Source: Planctomycetota bacterium | GTDB lineage: Bacteria; Planctomycetota; Planctomycetia; Pirellulales; Pirellulaceae | Length of the DNA: 64,000 nucleotides | Assembly (NCBI GenBank): GCA_963204915.1 | Contig: CAUJHS010000082.1 | Span: 62,001-126,000, forward strand | Direction of reading: 5' to 3' | Shown: positions 35,663 through 43,493 of the stretch, in pieces | Layout of the letters: the number at the start of each line of letters is the position of its first letter | How positions within the stretch are numbered: position 1 is the stretch's first letter | Notes under the pieces: generated by a model | The model's database searches: none | What the model was told of the DNA's origin: nothing | The model's input: the letters and a program-made list of their open reading frames with translations, nothing else | Position numbers and translations under genes: made by a program

Positions 35663-36937
35663 CTAAAACGATTCAAGAAGCCGTTGGCGGTCTTCCTCCA
35701 ACGGCAACGGTTCATAGGTGGTGAAGGCGTTTGCCTCGGCCTCAAGAGCACGAATAGCGCGCGTCCCGCTGGTCAGGGGGCGGTTCACACGTTTTTCGTC
35801 CATCGCGATGCGTTTCTCGCCCTTTTGCAACTCTTGCAACTCCGCATCAATTCCACGCAACGCGCCGACGAGTGTGGCGTTCTGTCGCGCAAAGCGCTCC
35901 TGGAGCCGGGCTCGCTCGGCATTCACAACCGACGCTTCTCGCTCCAAAATTGCAAGATCCGAATCATACCGGGCGGCGGCGATATCCATCTGCTGAGCGC
36001 GAAACCGCAGGCGGTCGCGCTCGAAAGGATCTTCGGTGCGATTGGCAATGAACCGGAGGCGATCCGCCTCCGTCACCAGGATGGCAATTTCCCGCCGCGG
36101 GATTTCCGCTTGGCGATCGAGCCGCGCAATTTGATCCAACAAAGGACGCTCCTCTTTCGCCAACGCGGCCTCGTTGTCGCGAATCTCGGCACGAAGCTTT
36201 TCGGCTTGCGTAAGTAATTCGGTGCGCCGCATTTGTTGCTCTGTCCGGCGAATTTCGAGGTCTTGTTTCGCCTCGTCTCGTTTTTTCTCCCCCTCCGCCA
36301 GCGCCTCCTCGCGGCCTTGTTGCGTTTGGCCCGTGAGTTCCTCAAAGCGGGTTAACACGCCGTCCCGCGCTTCTTCGTAGATCGCAAAATGTTGTTCCGA
36401 AAGTTGCTTCTCTAACTCGCGCTGCACGCGCCGCAAGTTCGCCGATGCGGCGTCTTTCCCGGCGGGCCCCTCAAGGAAGCCAATCATGCGACCCAGAAAT
36501 CGCACGACCTCCTCAACCTGTTTCGGAGGCTTTTGTGCGAAGGATGGCTCCGCAAGCTGTTGGCCGATTCGCTCCAATTCGACCACGGCTGCTGGGTAGC
36601 TCTTCGTGAGCACAAGTACGCGGATCTTATTTTGCCGGGCCGCGAGGTTCGTTGCCTCGAGCTTCAGCGATGCGTCGACCGCCTTTAACGCCTCGTCGTA
36701 ACGTCGCTGTTTCATCAGAACCAGCGCATACGCATAATGCGCTCGGGCGTCGCTGCGTCCTTGCCGGGCAAGCGATTGAAAGGCTTGATCGGCGGCAGTG
36801 CGCGACGCCGCCGAAGTTGCGTCCCATCCGGCGTCAAACAAGGCGGTTAAATCACCTTGTTGCGCCGCTTCCTGAGCTATCGCAATCCTGGCGGTCATCA
36901 AACACAGGATCACGGCCATTAGGCAGACAGCGCGCAT
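35663..36937 (-). CDS. Exported TPR and coiled-coil protein
   Basis: A 424-residue protein with a signal peptide (MRAVCLMAVILCLMTARIAIA), then a TPR-like region (about 40-120: 'DARAHYAYALVLMKQRRYDEALKAVDASLKL' in two parts). A long charged helical region (about 190-385), rich in Glu, Arg and Gln with heptad spacing, is almost certainly coiled coil. No enzyme motif is seen. It may organise extracytoplasmic or envelope structures, but this is a guess from its shape. Convergent with the ceramidase-like gene; the comB gene lies upstream on the same strand with a 115-base gap. Confidence 0.75.
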   Translation of the reverse strand: MRAVCLMAVILCLMTARIAIAQEAAQQGDLTALFDAGWDATSAASRTAADQAFQSLARQGRSDARAHYAYALVLMKQRRYDEALKAVDASLKLEATNLAARQNKIRVLVLTKSYPAAVVELERIGQQLAEPSFAQKPPKQVEEVVRFLGRMIGFLEGPAGKDAASANLRRVQRELEKQLSEQHFAIYEEARDGVLTRFEELTGQTQQGREEALAEGEKKRDEAKQDLEIRRTEQQMRRTELLTQAEKLRAEIRDNEAALAKEERPLLDQIARLDRQAEIPRREIAILVTEADRLRFIANRTEDPFERDRLRFRAQQMDIAAARYDSDLAILEREASVVNAERARLQERFARQNATLVGALRGIDAELQELQKGEKRIAMDEKRVNRPLTSGTRAIRALEAEANAFTTYEPLPLEEDRQRLLESF

Positions 36938-37052
36938 CTTCCCTCTTCCTGGTTGTGGAGGCGTCGAAGAAAGCCCCCTTCCTGGTCATGCCTTTCTCGC
37001 ATCCTATCGCACCGCCGCACACGGAGCAAGAAACGAGAGGTTCGCGCCCTCG

Positions 37053-37796
37053 TCATGACGTAATGCGCCATGCCGACACGTCCAATGTCGGCACAAGGTC
37101 GAATCGATCAATCATGGCGGCAATCTCGACGTCGTGCTCCTGTCCAATTTCTAGCAGGTTGCGGCCGCCACGGCTTTCTCGCAGGGCGTCGGTCAATAGC
37201 GACCCGGCGGCCAGGTCGCTTGCTGCGGAGCGCCAAGCGTCGGCGGCCAATTCGGCCTGGTCGTTTAGTTTCACGGGCGACGAACCGCGTCGATGGCGCA
37301 CCCATTCATTCACCACGGCGCCCGCGAAGAGAACGTCTTCGCGCGTAATGGCGCCATCAGTTCCGGCGCACAACAAATGCGCCACGGGCTCGCCCGCCAA
37401 CGCATCGCAAACCGCAGAAAAGTTGACAAACGCGCCGAGCAAAACGCGCCGTGCTCGGTGGCACAGACGCATGGCTCGTGTGCCATTCGTGGTGGTGAAC
37501 ACCACGGTTTTCCGGCCAACCGACGTGGCCGTGTACTCGGCCGGCGAGTTGCCAAGGTGAAAACCTTCAATGCGGCGGCCTCCACGTTCTCCGCCCAAAA
37601 TCGCGTCGGCGCCAAGCCGTGCGGCGATTTGTTTCGCCTCGTCGATTTCCAAACAAGGAATCACCGCCGTTGCTCCTGCCGCTAAGGCGTGAATGATCGT
37701 GGTTGTCGCTCGGAGCACATCGATCACAACAACGGCCGCCCCTTCAAATTCCTCCTGCGAAGCCAAGTGGGGGAGAAAATGCGTACGAATTTCCAT
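37053..37796 (-). CDS. comB: 2-Phosphosulfolactate phosphatase family protein (ComB)
   Basis: A 247-residue protein of the ComB family, which removes phosphate from 2-phosphosulfolactate in coenzyme M synthesis in methanogens and is widespread in bacteria that do not make coenzyme M. Family blocks are 'VVVIDVLRATTTIIHALAAGA' at about 22-42 (given here as its core VIDVLRATTTI), 'ILGGERGGRRIEGFHLGNSP', 'VVFTTTNGTRAM' and 'ALAGEPVAHLLCAGTDG'. It is monocistronic and divergent from the menG/ubiE gene. Its bacterial role is unclear; sulfolactate formation or another organophosphate is possible. Confidence 0.87.
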   Translation of the reverse strand: MEIRTHFLPHLASQEEFEGAAVVVIDVLRATTTIIHALAAGATAVIPCLEIDEAKQIAARLGADAILGGERGGRRIEGFHLGNSPAEYTATSVGRKTVVFTTTNGTRAMRLCHRARRVLLGAFVNFSAVCDALAGEPVAHLLCAGTDGAITREDVLFAGAVVNEWVRHRRGSSPVKLNDQAELAADAWRSAASDLAAGSLLTDALRESRGGRNLLEIGQEHDVEIAAMIDRFDLVPTLDVSAWRITS

Positions 37797-37987
37797 GCGC
37801 GGTGTCGCCTCGCGGTCGAGAGAGCGGTTCGATAAAATCGGCCAAGAGCGGGCGTTACCTCGCTCGCGGCGCTGCGGTTACAAGGGGGACGTCGTTACGT
37901 TCTCATCGTACTCGCAAGGGCTGACCTACGGAACGGTTGGTCGTTGCGGCGCCGCGCCAATCGTATTTCAACGTCCGCATTGTGGTT

Positions 37988-38698
37988 ATGGTGGTCGATA
38001 AATCCAATCCTCGTGTTCAGCGGATGTTCGCGGAAATCGCCGGTAAGTACGACCGGATGAACCACTTACTGTCGATGAATGTTGACCGATGGTGGAGGCG
38101 GCAAACGGTGCGCACCGTGCCACCGCGGGGCGTGGCGCCCATACTTGACGTCTGCACAGGAACCGGCGATCTGGCGTTCGCTTACCATCGCGCTGCTGGC
38201 GGAAAGGCGCCGGTTATCGGCGTCGATTTCTGCCGCGAAATGCTCGATGTAGCGGAAGCAAAAAAACAGCGATCCTACGCGGCTGCGGATATTTGCTTTA
38301 GCGAGGCTGATGCCCAAGATTTGCCGTTCGAGAACGATCGCTTTCAGATCGTGTCGGTCGCTTTTGGATTGCGCAACGTTGCCGACACTGACCAAGGTCT
38401 GCGCGAGATGGTCCGCGTGTGTCAGCCAGGCGGCCGCGTCGCGATCCTCGAGTTCACCATGCCTCGCCGGCAACCGCTGCGCGGCTTGTACGGTTGGTAC
38501 TTCCGTCGCGTCTTGCCGCACGTCGGCCAGTGGTTGGCCCGTAACGATCAGTCGGCGTACAACTATCTGCCCGAAAGCGTGGGGGACTTTCCTCAGTATG
38601 AACAGCTCACGGAGCGCATGATTGCCGCCGGCTTGCGCGAGGCGACATTTTATCCTCTGACATTTGGCGTCGCCACGCTTTATGTCGGCTCCAAGTAG
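37988..38698 (+). CDS. menG: Demethylmenaquinone/ubiquinone methyltransferase
   Basis: A 236-residue SAM-dependent methyltransferase of the UbiE/MenG family, which performs the last C-methylation in menaquinone synthesis. 'VQRMFAEIAGKYDRMNHLLS' leads into the SAM motif 'ILDVCTGTGDLAFAY' (about 59-73). The family signature 'VSVAFGLRNVADTDQGLREM' follows, and 'GGRVAILEFTMPR' and 'NYLPESVGDFP' appear near the end. The ATG at 37988 gives a standard N-terminus; the open frame to 37937 adds 17 unlikely residues. The ubiX-like gene follows 28 bases later. With menC in this window it points to menaquinone as the quinone. Confidence 0.92.
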   Translation: MVVDKSNPRVQRMFAEIAGKYDRMNHLLSMNVDRWWRRQTVRTVPPRGVAPILDVCTGTGDLAFAYHRAAGGKAPVIGVDFCREMLDVAEAKKQRSYAAADICFSEADAQDLPFENDRFQIVSVAFGLRNVADTDQGLREMVRVCQPGGRVAILEFTMPRRQPLRGLYGWYFRRVLPHVGQWLARNDQSAYNYLPESVGDFPQYEQLTERMIAAGLREATFYPLTFGVATLYVGSK

Positions 38699-38726
38699 AC
38701 GTATTCTCTGCGTTGGTTAACAAGTC

Positions 38727-39455
38727 TTGGTGGTCAATCCCGTGCAACCGGCTGCTCCTTCGTCGCTGAGCGGACCTCCGCATCCGATTGTGGTCGGCGT
38801 GACCGGCGCCAGCGGCGCCGTGTTCGCCATGCGGTTGATCCAGGTTCTCGTGGAACTCGGGCGCGAAACGCACGTGGTGATCAGTCCGCCGGGACGCACG
38901 GTGTTGGAGCACGAACTTGACTTTCGATTCTCCCCTCAGAGTTTTGAAGCAGACGCTTTTCTCCGCCATGCCCGGCTTACGGCGGCGCGGTTTGGCGCCA
39001 AGGACGAGGGGGACTCGACCGACGCCTCGTTGGCGCGGGTGCATGTTGGGCGGCTGCACTGGCATGCACACGACAACTACATGGCGCCGATTGCAAGCGG
39101 ATCATTTCGCACGTCGGGAATGGTCGTCTGTCCCTGTTCGGGGGGAACCCTGGCGGCGTTGGCTTGTGGGCTGAGCCAGAATTTGGTGCATCGGGCGGCC
39201 AGTGTGCATTTGAAAGAACGGCGGCCGCTCATCATCGTGCCGCGAGAAACGCCGCTTTCGCTGGTGTACTTGGACAATCTACGCCGGGTGTGTGAACTGG
39301 GAGGCGTCGTTTTGCCTGCCATGCCGGGCTGGTACCAGGGCGTGCAATGCCTTGCGGATTTGGTGGACTTTATCGTGGCGCGAATTCTCGACCAATTGGG
39401 GATCGAGCACACCTTGTCGCAGCGCTGGGGCTCCGGCGATTTGACCACCGACTAA
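38727..39455 (+). CDS. ubiX: Flavin prenyltransferase, UbiX family
   Basis: A 242-residue flavoprotein of the UbiX/Pad1 family, which prenylates FMN to make the cofactor of UbiD-type decarboxylases. 'PIVVGVTGASGAVFAMRLIQ' (about 20-39; FMN phosphate loop), 'SFRTSGMVVCPCSGGTLAAL' (about 125-144) and 'LKERRPLIIVPRETPLSLVY' (about 160-179) are the three conserved blocks. UbiX is normally about 190 residues; the extra length is an N-terminal extension and an insert near 75-110. In futalosine-type menaquinone pathways the UbiX homologue is MqnP-associated, but menC here suggests the classical route, so its partner decarboxylase is unknown. The TTG start at 38727 is uncertain; GTG at 38742 is an option. 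Confidence 0.9.
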   Translation: MVVNPVQPAAPSSLSGPPHPIVVGVTGASGAVFAMRLIQVLVELGRETHVVISPPGRTVLEHELDFRFSPQSFEADAFLRHARLTAARFGAKDEGDSTDASLARVHVGRLHWHAHDNYMAPIASGSFRTSGMVVCPCSGGTLAALACGLSQNLVHRAASVHLKERRPLIIVPRETPLSLVYLDNLRRVCELGGVVLPAMPGWYQGVQCLADLVDFIVARILDQLGIEHTLSQRWGSGDLTTD

Positions 39456-39461
39456 CTTGGA

Positions 39462-40397
39462 TTACGCCAACGCCCGCCACCGCAACAGACCGAGGCATCC
39501 CAGACCATAGAACGTGTATTCAACGTCGGTTCCTTCGTCCAAGGAAGCGCCGTGATAGCCTCCCTCGGGCCTTTCCAGTGAATTGACGAAGCGTTCAATC
39601 GCCGGCAGATTGACTTCCTCGGCGGCGTTGAGGTCGATCAACGTCAGCAAGCCCGTAAACGTACTGAGCAAGTCGGCCACCGGAATTCGCGTATTGGCCC
39701 GCAGGCCGCCTTCGTCGGTTTGCATTTCGGCGAGGAAATCGAGCGTCGCATCACGCGTGTCGTCATCGAGCGCGTCAAAAATTCGAAGTACCGCAACGGC
39801 CGCCGCGGTTGGGTTTGTGCCGGCTCGTTTTTGCACGCGAATTTCCCGAAAGCCCCCTTCATCATCTTGTTGCGATCTTAGGAATGCGACGACCCGTTCC
39901 GGTTCGGGCGTGGCTCGTTCAATCAATTGGTGGCACAAGACAACGAGGAACGTGTGATAGGTGCTGCTCGCTCGCCCCTCGGCGCTTTTGGAGTATCCGC
40001 CGTCGTCGCGACGCAGGTTTTCCAAAGCGCCGGCTACCGCGTCGCGCCAGCCAGGATCTGCTTGCGCGAATACATTGACGCCCGCGGACGCCTCCAACAG
40101 TGCGGCGCCGTAGATGAGTGAAAGAAAATCAACAATCGATTCCCGCCCCGACAACCGCCCCCGCAGAAACTCATCGGCCCGCTGTGCGGGTTCGCCGTAA
40201 AGTTCGCCCAGAACCGACATTGCGCGGAGCGCAAAACCCGTGTAATACAGATCGCTGCCCCCTTCCCGGCCGGCAAATCCGCCGTCGGGTTGCTGCGCGG
40301 CCAACAGAAACTGGGCATGCCGCTGGCGCGTTGCTTCGTTGACCTCCGCCAAACCGGCAGCGAGGCGGACCGTCAACGTTTCCAAGTACCCCTGCAT
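39462..40397 (-). CDS. Prenyltransferase/squalene-oxidase-repeat protein
   Basis: A 311-residue protein with an alpha/alpha-toroid fold built from repeats such as 'FLLAAQQPDGGFAGREGG', 'ALENLRRDDGGYSKSAEG', 'FLRSQQDDEGGFREIRVQ' and 'FLAEMQTDEGGLRANTRI' (QxxDGGF/GGY type). The layout matches the beta subunit of protein prenyltransferases and squalene-hopene-cyclase-type repeats. The cyclase DXDD motif is not seen, and the zinc ligands of protein prenyltransferases are not evident, so the reaction is unknown. It is convergent with ubiX and ends six bases from it. Short paralogues like this are common in planctomycetes. Confidence 0.8.
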   Translation of the reverse strand: MQGYLETLTVRLAAGLAEVNEATRQRHAQFLLAAQQPDGGFAGREGGSDLYYTGFALRAMSVLGELYGEPAQRADEFLRGRLSGRESIVDFLSLIYGAALLEASAGVNVFAQADPGWRDAVAGALENLRRDDGGYSKSAEGRASSTYHTFLVVLCHQLIERATPEPERVVAFLRSQQDDEGGFREIRVQKRAGTNPTAAAVAVLRIFDALDDDTRDATLDFLAEMQTDEGGLRANTRIPVADLLSTFTGLLTLIDLNAAEEVNLPAIERFVNSLERPEGGYHGASLDEGTDVEYTFYGLGCLGLLRWRALA

Positions 40398-40623
40398 CGC
40401 TTACGATACCGCATACCCGTGGTTGTGATTGCCGCCGTCAGAGTAAAGTCCAACCGACGAGTCGGAAGCGAGTCTGAGCCCGCGAAGCGGCGTGCCGGAT
40501 GGAACACGTCGCCCGAGTCAATTGTTGGAACTCGCCGACAGATCGTCAATGCGGTGAACCGCCGGTCGATGCACGTTTGACCATAAGTGCGAAAACCCAG
40601 TCATTTACGCTGAGACCCGTACC

Positions 40624-42264
40624 TTGCACACACGCTGGAGTCGACGGGAATTATTAGCCGCCATGTTGGGGGCGCCCCTCCTGGCAAGCGGTTGCCGAAA
40701 CGCTGCGCCACCCCTTCCGCCGGGTGAATTGGTTGGCGCCGCCGATCAGTTTGGTCATCGACTGCGCGCCGGCGTTGTGCCGCGCGTGCCCAATGACCGC
40801 TGGCGCCGTTGTCGGGTGGTCATTATCGGTGCGGGCGTGGCGGGGTTGTCGGCCGCCCGGCGTTTATCAAAAGCCGGTATGAATGATTTCGTCCTGCTCG
40901 AACTGGAGCAGGCTCCCGGCGGCACCTCACGTAGCGGGCGGAACGCAGTCACTTCCTTCCCCTGGGGCGCTCACTACGTCCCCGCCCCAACCCGCGAGAA
41001 TACCGCACTTGTCGAACTGTTCGACGAAATGGGCCTATTTGAGGGCCTCGATGAGATGGGCAATCCGGTCGTTGCGGAACAATTCCGAGTGCGTTACCCC
41101 GAAGAACGAGTGTTCTATCGCGGCGCCTGGTATGAAGGGCTCTATCTGGAAGCGGGAGCTTCGCACGAAGATCGACGACAACTTGCCGCCTTTCAACGTG
41201 AAATCGAGCAGTGGACCAATTGGCGTGACGGGAAAGGTCGCCGCGCTTTCGCTACGCCTATGGCGAGCGCCTCGGACGACGCCGAGGTGACGCAGTTAGA
41301 CCGCATGAGCATGGCCGATTGGCTCGACGAACGCGGCCTTAATTCCCCGCGTTTGAGGTGGTTAATTGAATACTCTTGTCGTGACGATTACGGACTCCGC
41401 GCTCATCAAACCAGCGCTTGGGCTGGATTGTTCTACTTTGCCGCGCGTCGGAGTGAAACCTCAGGTGAATCGCAACCGTACATTACCTGGCCTGAAGGTA
41501 ACGGGCGCATCGTGCGGCATTTGGCCTCGTCAATCCAATCGCAACTTCAACCAGGTTGGATGGCGATTGACGTGGCGCCACAATCGATCGATAACGCACG
41601 ACAAATCGACATAACTGCCATCAGTCCCACCGGCGACGTGCAAGGATTACGAGCCGATTGCGTCATTTTTGCCGCGCCGCAATTTCTCGCGCCACATGTG
41701 ATACGCTCTTTTCGATCGCGGCCGCCGGCTCATGGAGCTGATTTTCAGTACGGTGCTTGGGCGGTGGTCAATTTGACTTTGCTTCGCAATCCGGAAAGCC
41801 GGGGCGCTTCGTTGGCTTGGGACAATGTGTTGTACGAAAGCCCATCGTTGGGCTATGTGTCAGCAACTCACCAGCGGGGGCTCGATCATGGTCCTGCGGT
41901 TTGGACGTATTACTATCCGTTAACCGAGGACGATCCACGGGAAAGTCGCCAGCGGTTGCTCTCGCTCGATCGCGAAGATTGGGCGGAAGTCGCCCTTGCC
42001 GACGTGGAGCGTGCTCATCCTCGCTTTCGCGAATTCGTACAACGCGCCGATGTCATGCGATGGGGGCACGCGATGGTGTTGTCACGCCCGGGTTTCATGT
42101 GGGGTCAATCTCGTAAGAATGCGTCGAATAGCGAAAATGGGGTATTCTTTGCGCATTCCGACCTGAGCGGTCTCCCCCTGTTTGAGGAGGCGTTTGATCG
42201 TGGCATTCGCGCCGCGGAGGGCGTTCTCGCCCAGTTAGGCATTCGGTCGCCCTCGATTCTTTGA
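40624..42264 (+). CDS. Exported FAD-dependent oxidoreductase (amine oxidase fold)
   Basis: A 546-residue flavoprotein. The N-terminus has a twin-arginine-like signal (WSRRELLAAMLGAPLLASGC), where the Cys at about 20 may be a lipoprotein site. The FAD-binding dinucleotide motif is 'CRVVIIGAGVAGLSAARRL' (about 60-78), with 'LELEQAPGGTSRSGRN' and the flavin-containing amine oxidase/phytoene desaturase C-terminal pattern ('GVFFAHSDLSGLPLFEEAFDRGIRAAEGVL' in two pieces near 506-535). Substrate unknown. The TTG at 40624 starts right at the signal. The WD40 and giant-repeat genes follow on the same strand, and the three may form one unit. Confidence 0.84.
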   Translation: MHTRWSRRELLAAMLGAPLLASGCRNAAPPLPPGELVGAADQFGHRLRAGVVPRVPNDRWRRCRVVIIGAGVAGLSAARRLSKAGMNDFVLLELEQAPGGTSRSGRNAVTSFPWGAHYVPAPTRENTALVELFDEMGLFEGLDEMGNPVVAEQFRVRYPEERVFYRGAWYEGLYLEAGASHEDRRQLAAFQREIEQWTNWRDGKGRRAFATPMASASDDAEVTQLDRMSMADWLDERGLNSPRLRWLIEYSCRDDYGLRAHQTSAWAGLFYFAARRSETSGESQPYITWPEGNGRIVRHLASSIQSQLQPGWMAIDVAPQSIDNARQIDITAISPTGDVQGLRADCVIFAAPQFLAPHVIRSFRSRPPAHGADFQYGAWAVVNLTLLRNPESRGASLAWDNVLYESPSLGYVSATHQRGLDHGPAVWTYYYPLTEDDPRESRQRLLSLDREDWAEVALADVERAHPRFREFVQRADVMRWGHAMVLSRPGFMWGQSRKNASNSENGVFFAHSDLSGLPLFEEAFDRGIRAAEGVLAQLGIRSPSIL

Positions 42265-42391
42265 AGCCAACATAGAAATCTCGCACATTTCCCAGTCTCA
42301 ACTTGAAGGGTTGCACGGGTTCAGCCGATACGGAGAATTGTGCGATTTTGCGCGCACCGCGGGGTTATGCCCAATTTGACGGGGTCTTACT

Positions 42392-43435
42392 ATGCTTCGC
42401 ATGTTAACAACTCGGCTGTGCTTACCAACGATCTTCCTGACGGTAGCGCAATTTACCGCCGTTTGGGGGCAATCTCCCTCGCATCAGGTTTTTCGACTCC
42501 CCGACGATCCGCATCACCGGAAACCGCCCGTGATGTCGGCCGTTTGCGTTGAACCGGGGGGATTACGAATTGCCACGGTTGGCGACGATCATTGCGTTCG
42601 TCTTTGGGATCGTTCCTCGGGCGCGTTACTTCATTGTTTGCAAGAACATGTCGATTGGGTCCGGGCGGCCGCGTACGCTCCTGACTCCAAGATTCTGGCG
42701 ACGGGCGGCAATGATCGACAGGTGATTTTCTGGGATACGGAGCGCGGCGCGCTGCTCAAAGTCTTTGCCCAACATCGTCGGGCGATTTCCGATATGGCGT
42801 TCAGCCCCGATGGAAAACATCTGGCCGTGCTCGGATTTGAAAATACGCTCCACGTGTATGACGTGGCCACCGGCGCCATTACGACCCGGTTCGATTGCCC
42901 CTGCCTGGATATGCGCACGTTGACTTACTCCGCCGATGGCGAATTGCTTGCTGCGGCCGGACGGAATGGCTTGGTGCGAGTTTGGCACATGACCGACGGT
43001 TCAGTCGCTTTCCAGGCACAAGTCCATTCACAACGCATTCGCGACGTGGTTTTCTCCCCTGATCGGTCACTGCTAATTACCGCCAGCGAGGATCGCTCGA
43101 TCTGTGCAACCAACACGGTGACGGGGCAACAGGTTTTCGTGCTTCCCACGGGCGCGTGCAAAGTGTATTGTTTGGCGATTCTGCCCGATGGCCGCTTGGC
43201 CTCGGCCGGAAGCGATAACCGCATTACCCTGTGGGACTTACAGCGACGCGAAGCGGTTTCGTCGCTGGAAGGGCATACAGGAACGGTCACGGCGCTTGCC
43301 TTGGATGGCGAAACGCTCGTGTCCGTAAGTTACGACACGACCTTACGACTTTGGCCGACGCACCCGGTTCCCGCCATTGCGGAGCGACCGGTTCAGGAAG
43401 CGAACGCCAAGAAGCCAACGGCCGGAGCGCGTTGA
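42392..43435 (+). CDS. Exported WD40-repeat beta-propeller protein
   Basis: A 347-residue protein with a signal peptide (to about residue 26, 'TAVWGQ') and six to seven WD40 blades: 'ATVGDDHCVRLWDRSSG', 'LATGGNDRQVIFWDTERG', 'AVLGFENTLHVYDVATG', 'AAAGRNGLVRVWHMTDG', 'ITASEDRSICATNTVTG', 'ASAGSDNRITLWDLQRR' and 'VSVSYDTTLRLW'. It is expected to be a scaffold for protein contacts outside the cytoplasm. The gene ends 58 bases before the giant repeat protein, its likely operon mate and possibly a partner. Confidence 0.86.
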   Translation: MLRMLTTRLCLPTIFLTVAQFTAVWGQSPSHQVFRLPDDPHHRKPPVMSAVCVEPGGLRIATVGDDHCVRLWDRSSGALLHCLQEHVDWVRAAAYAPDSKILATGGNDRQVIFWDTERGALLKVFAQHRRAISDMAFSPDGKHLAVLGFENTLHVYDVATGAITTRFDCPCLDMRTLTYSADGELLAAAGRNGLVRVWHMTDGSVAFQAQVHSQRIRDVVFSPDRSLLITASEDRSICATNTVTGQQVFVLPTGACKVYCLAILPDGRLASAGSDNRITLWDLQRREAVSSLEGHTGTVTALALDGETLVSVSYDTTLRLWPTHPVPAIAERPVQEANAKKPTAGAR

Positions 43436-43493
43436 ACAAGGCGCCGCGGCCCGCCTGAACATCCTCTCGTCCCCTTGCGCACGGAGGCGCTCG

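Noticed and set aside
43377..43493. Start of the giant protein inside the WD40 gene
   Set aside because: A good ribosome binding site precedes the ATG at 43494; the earlier residues overlap the WD40 coding end.
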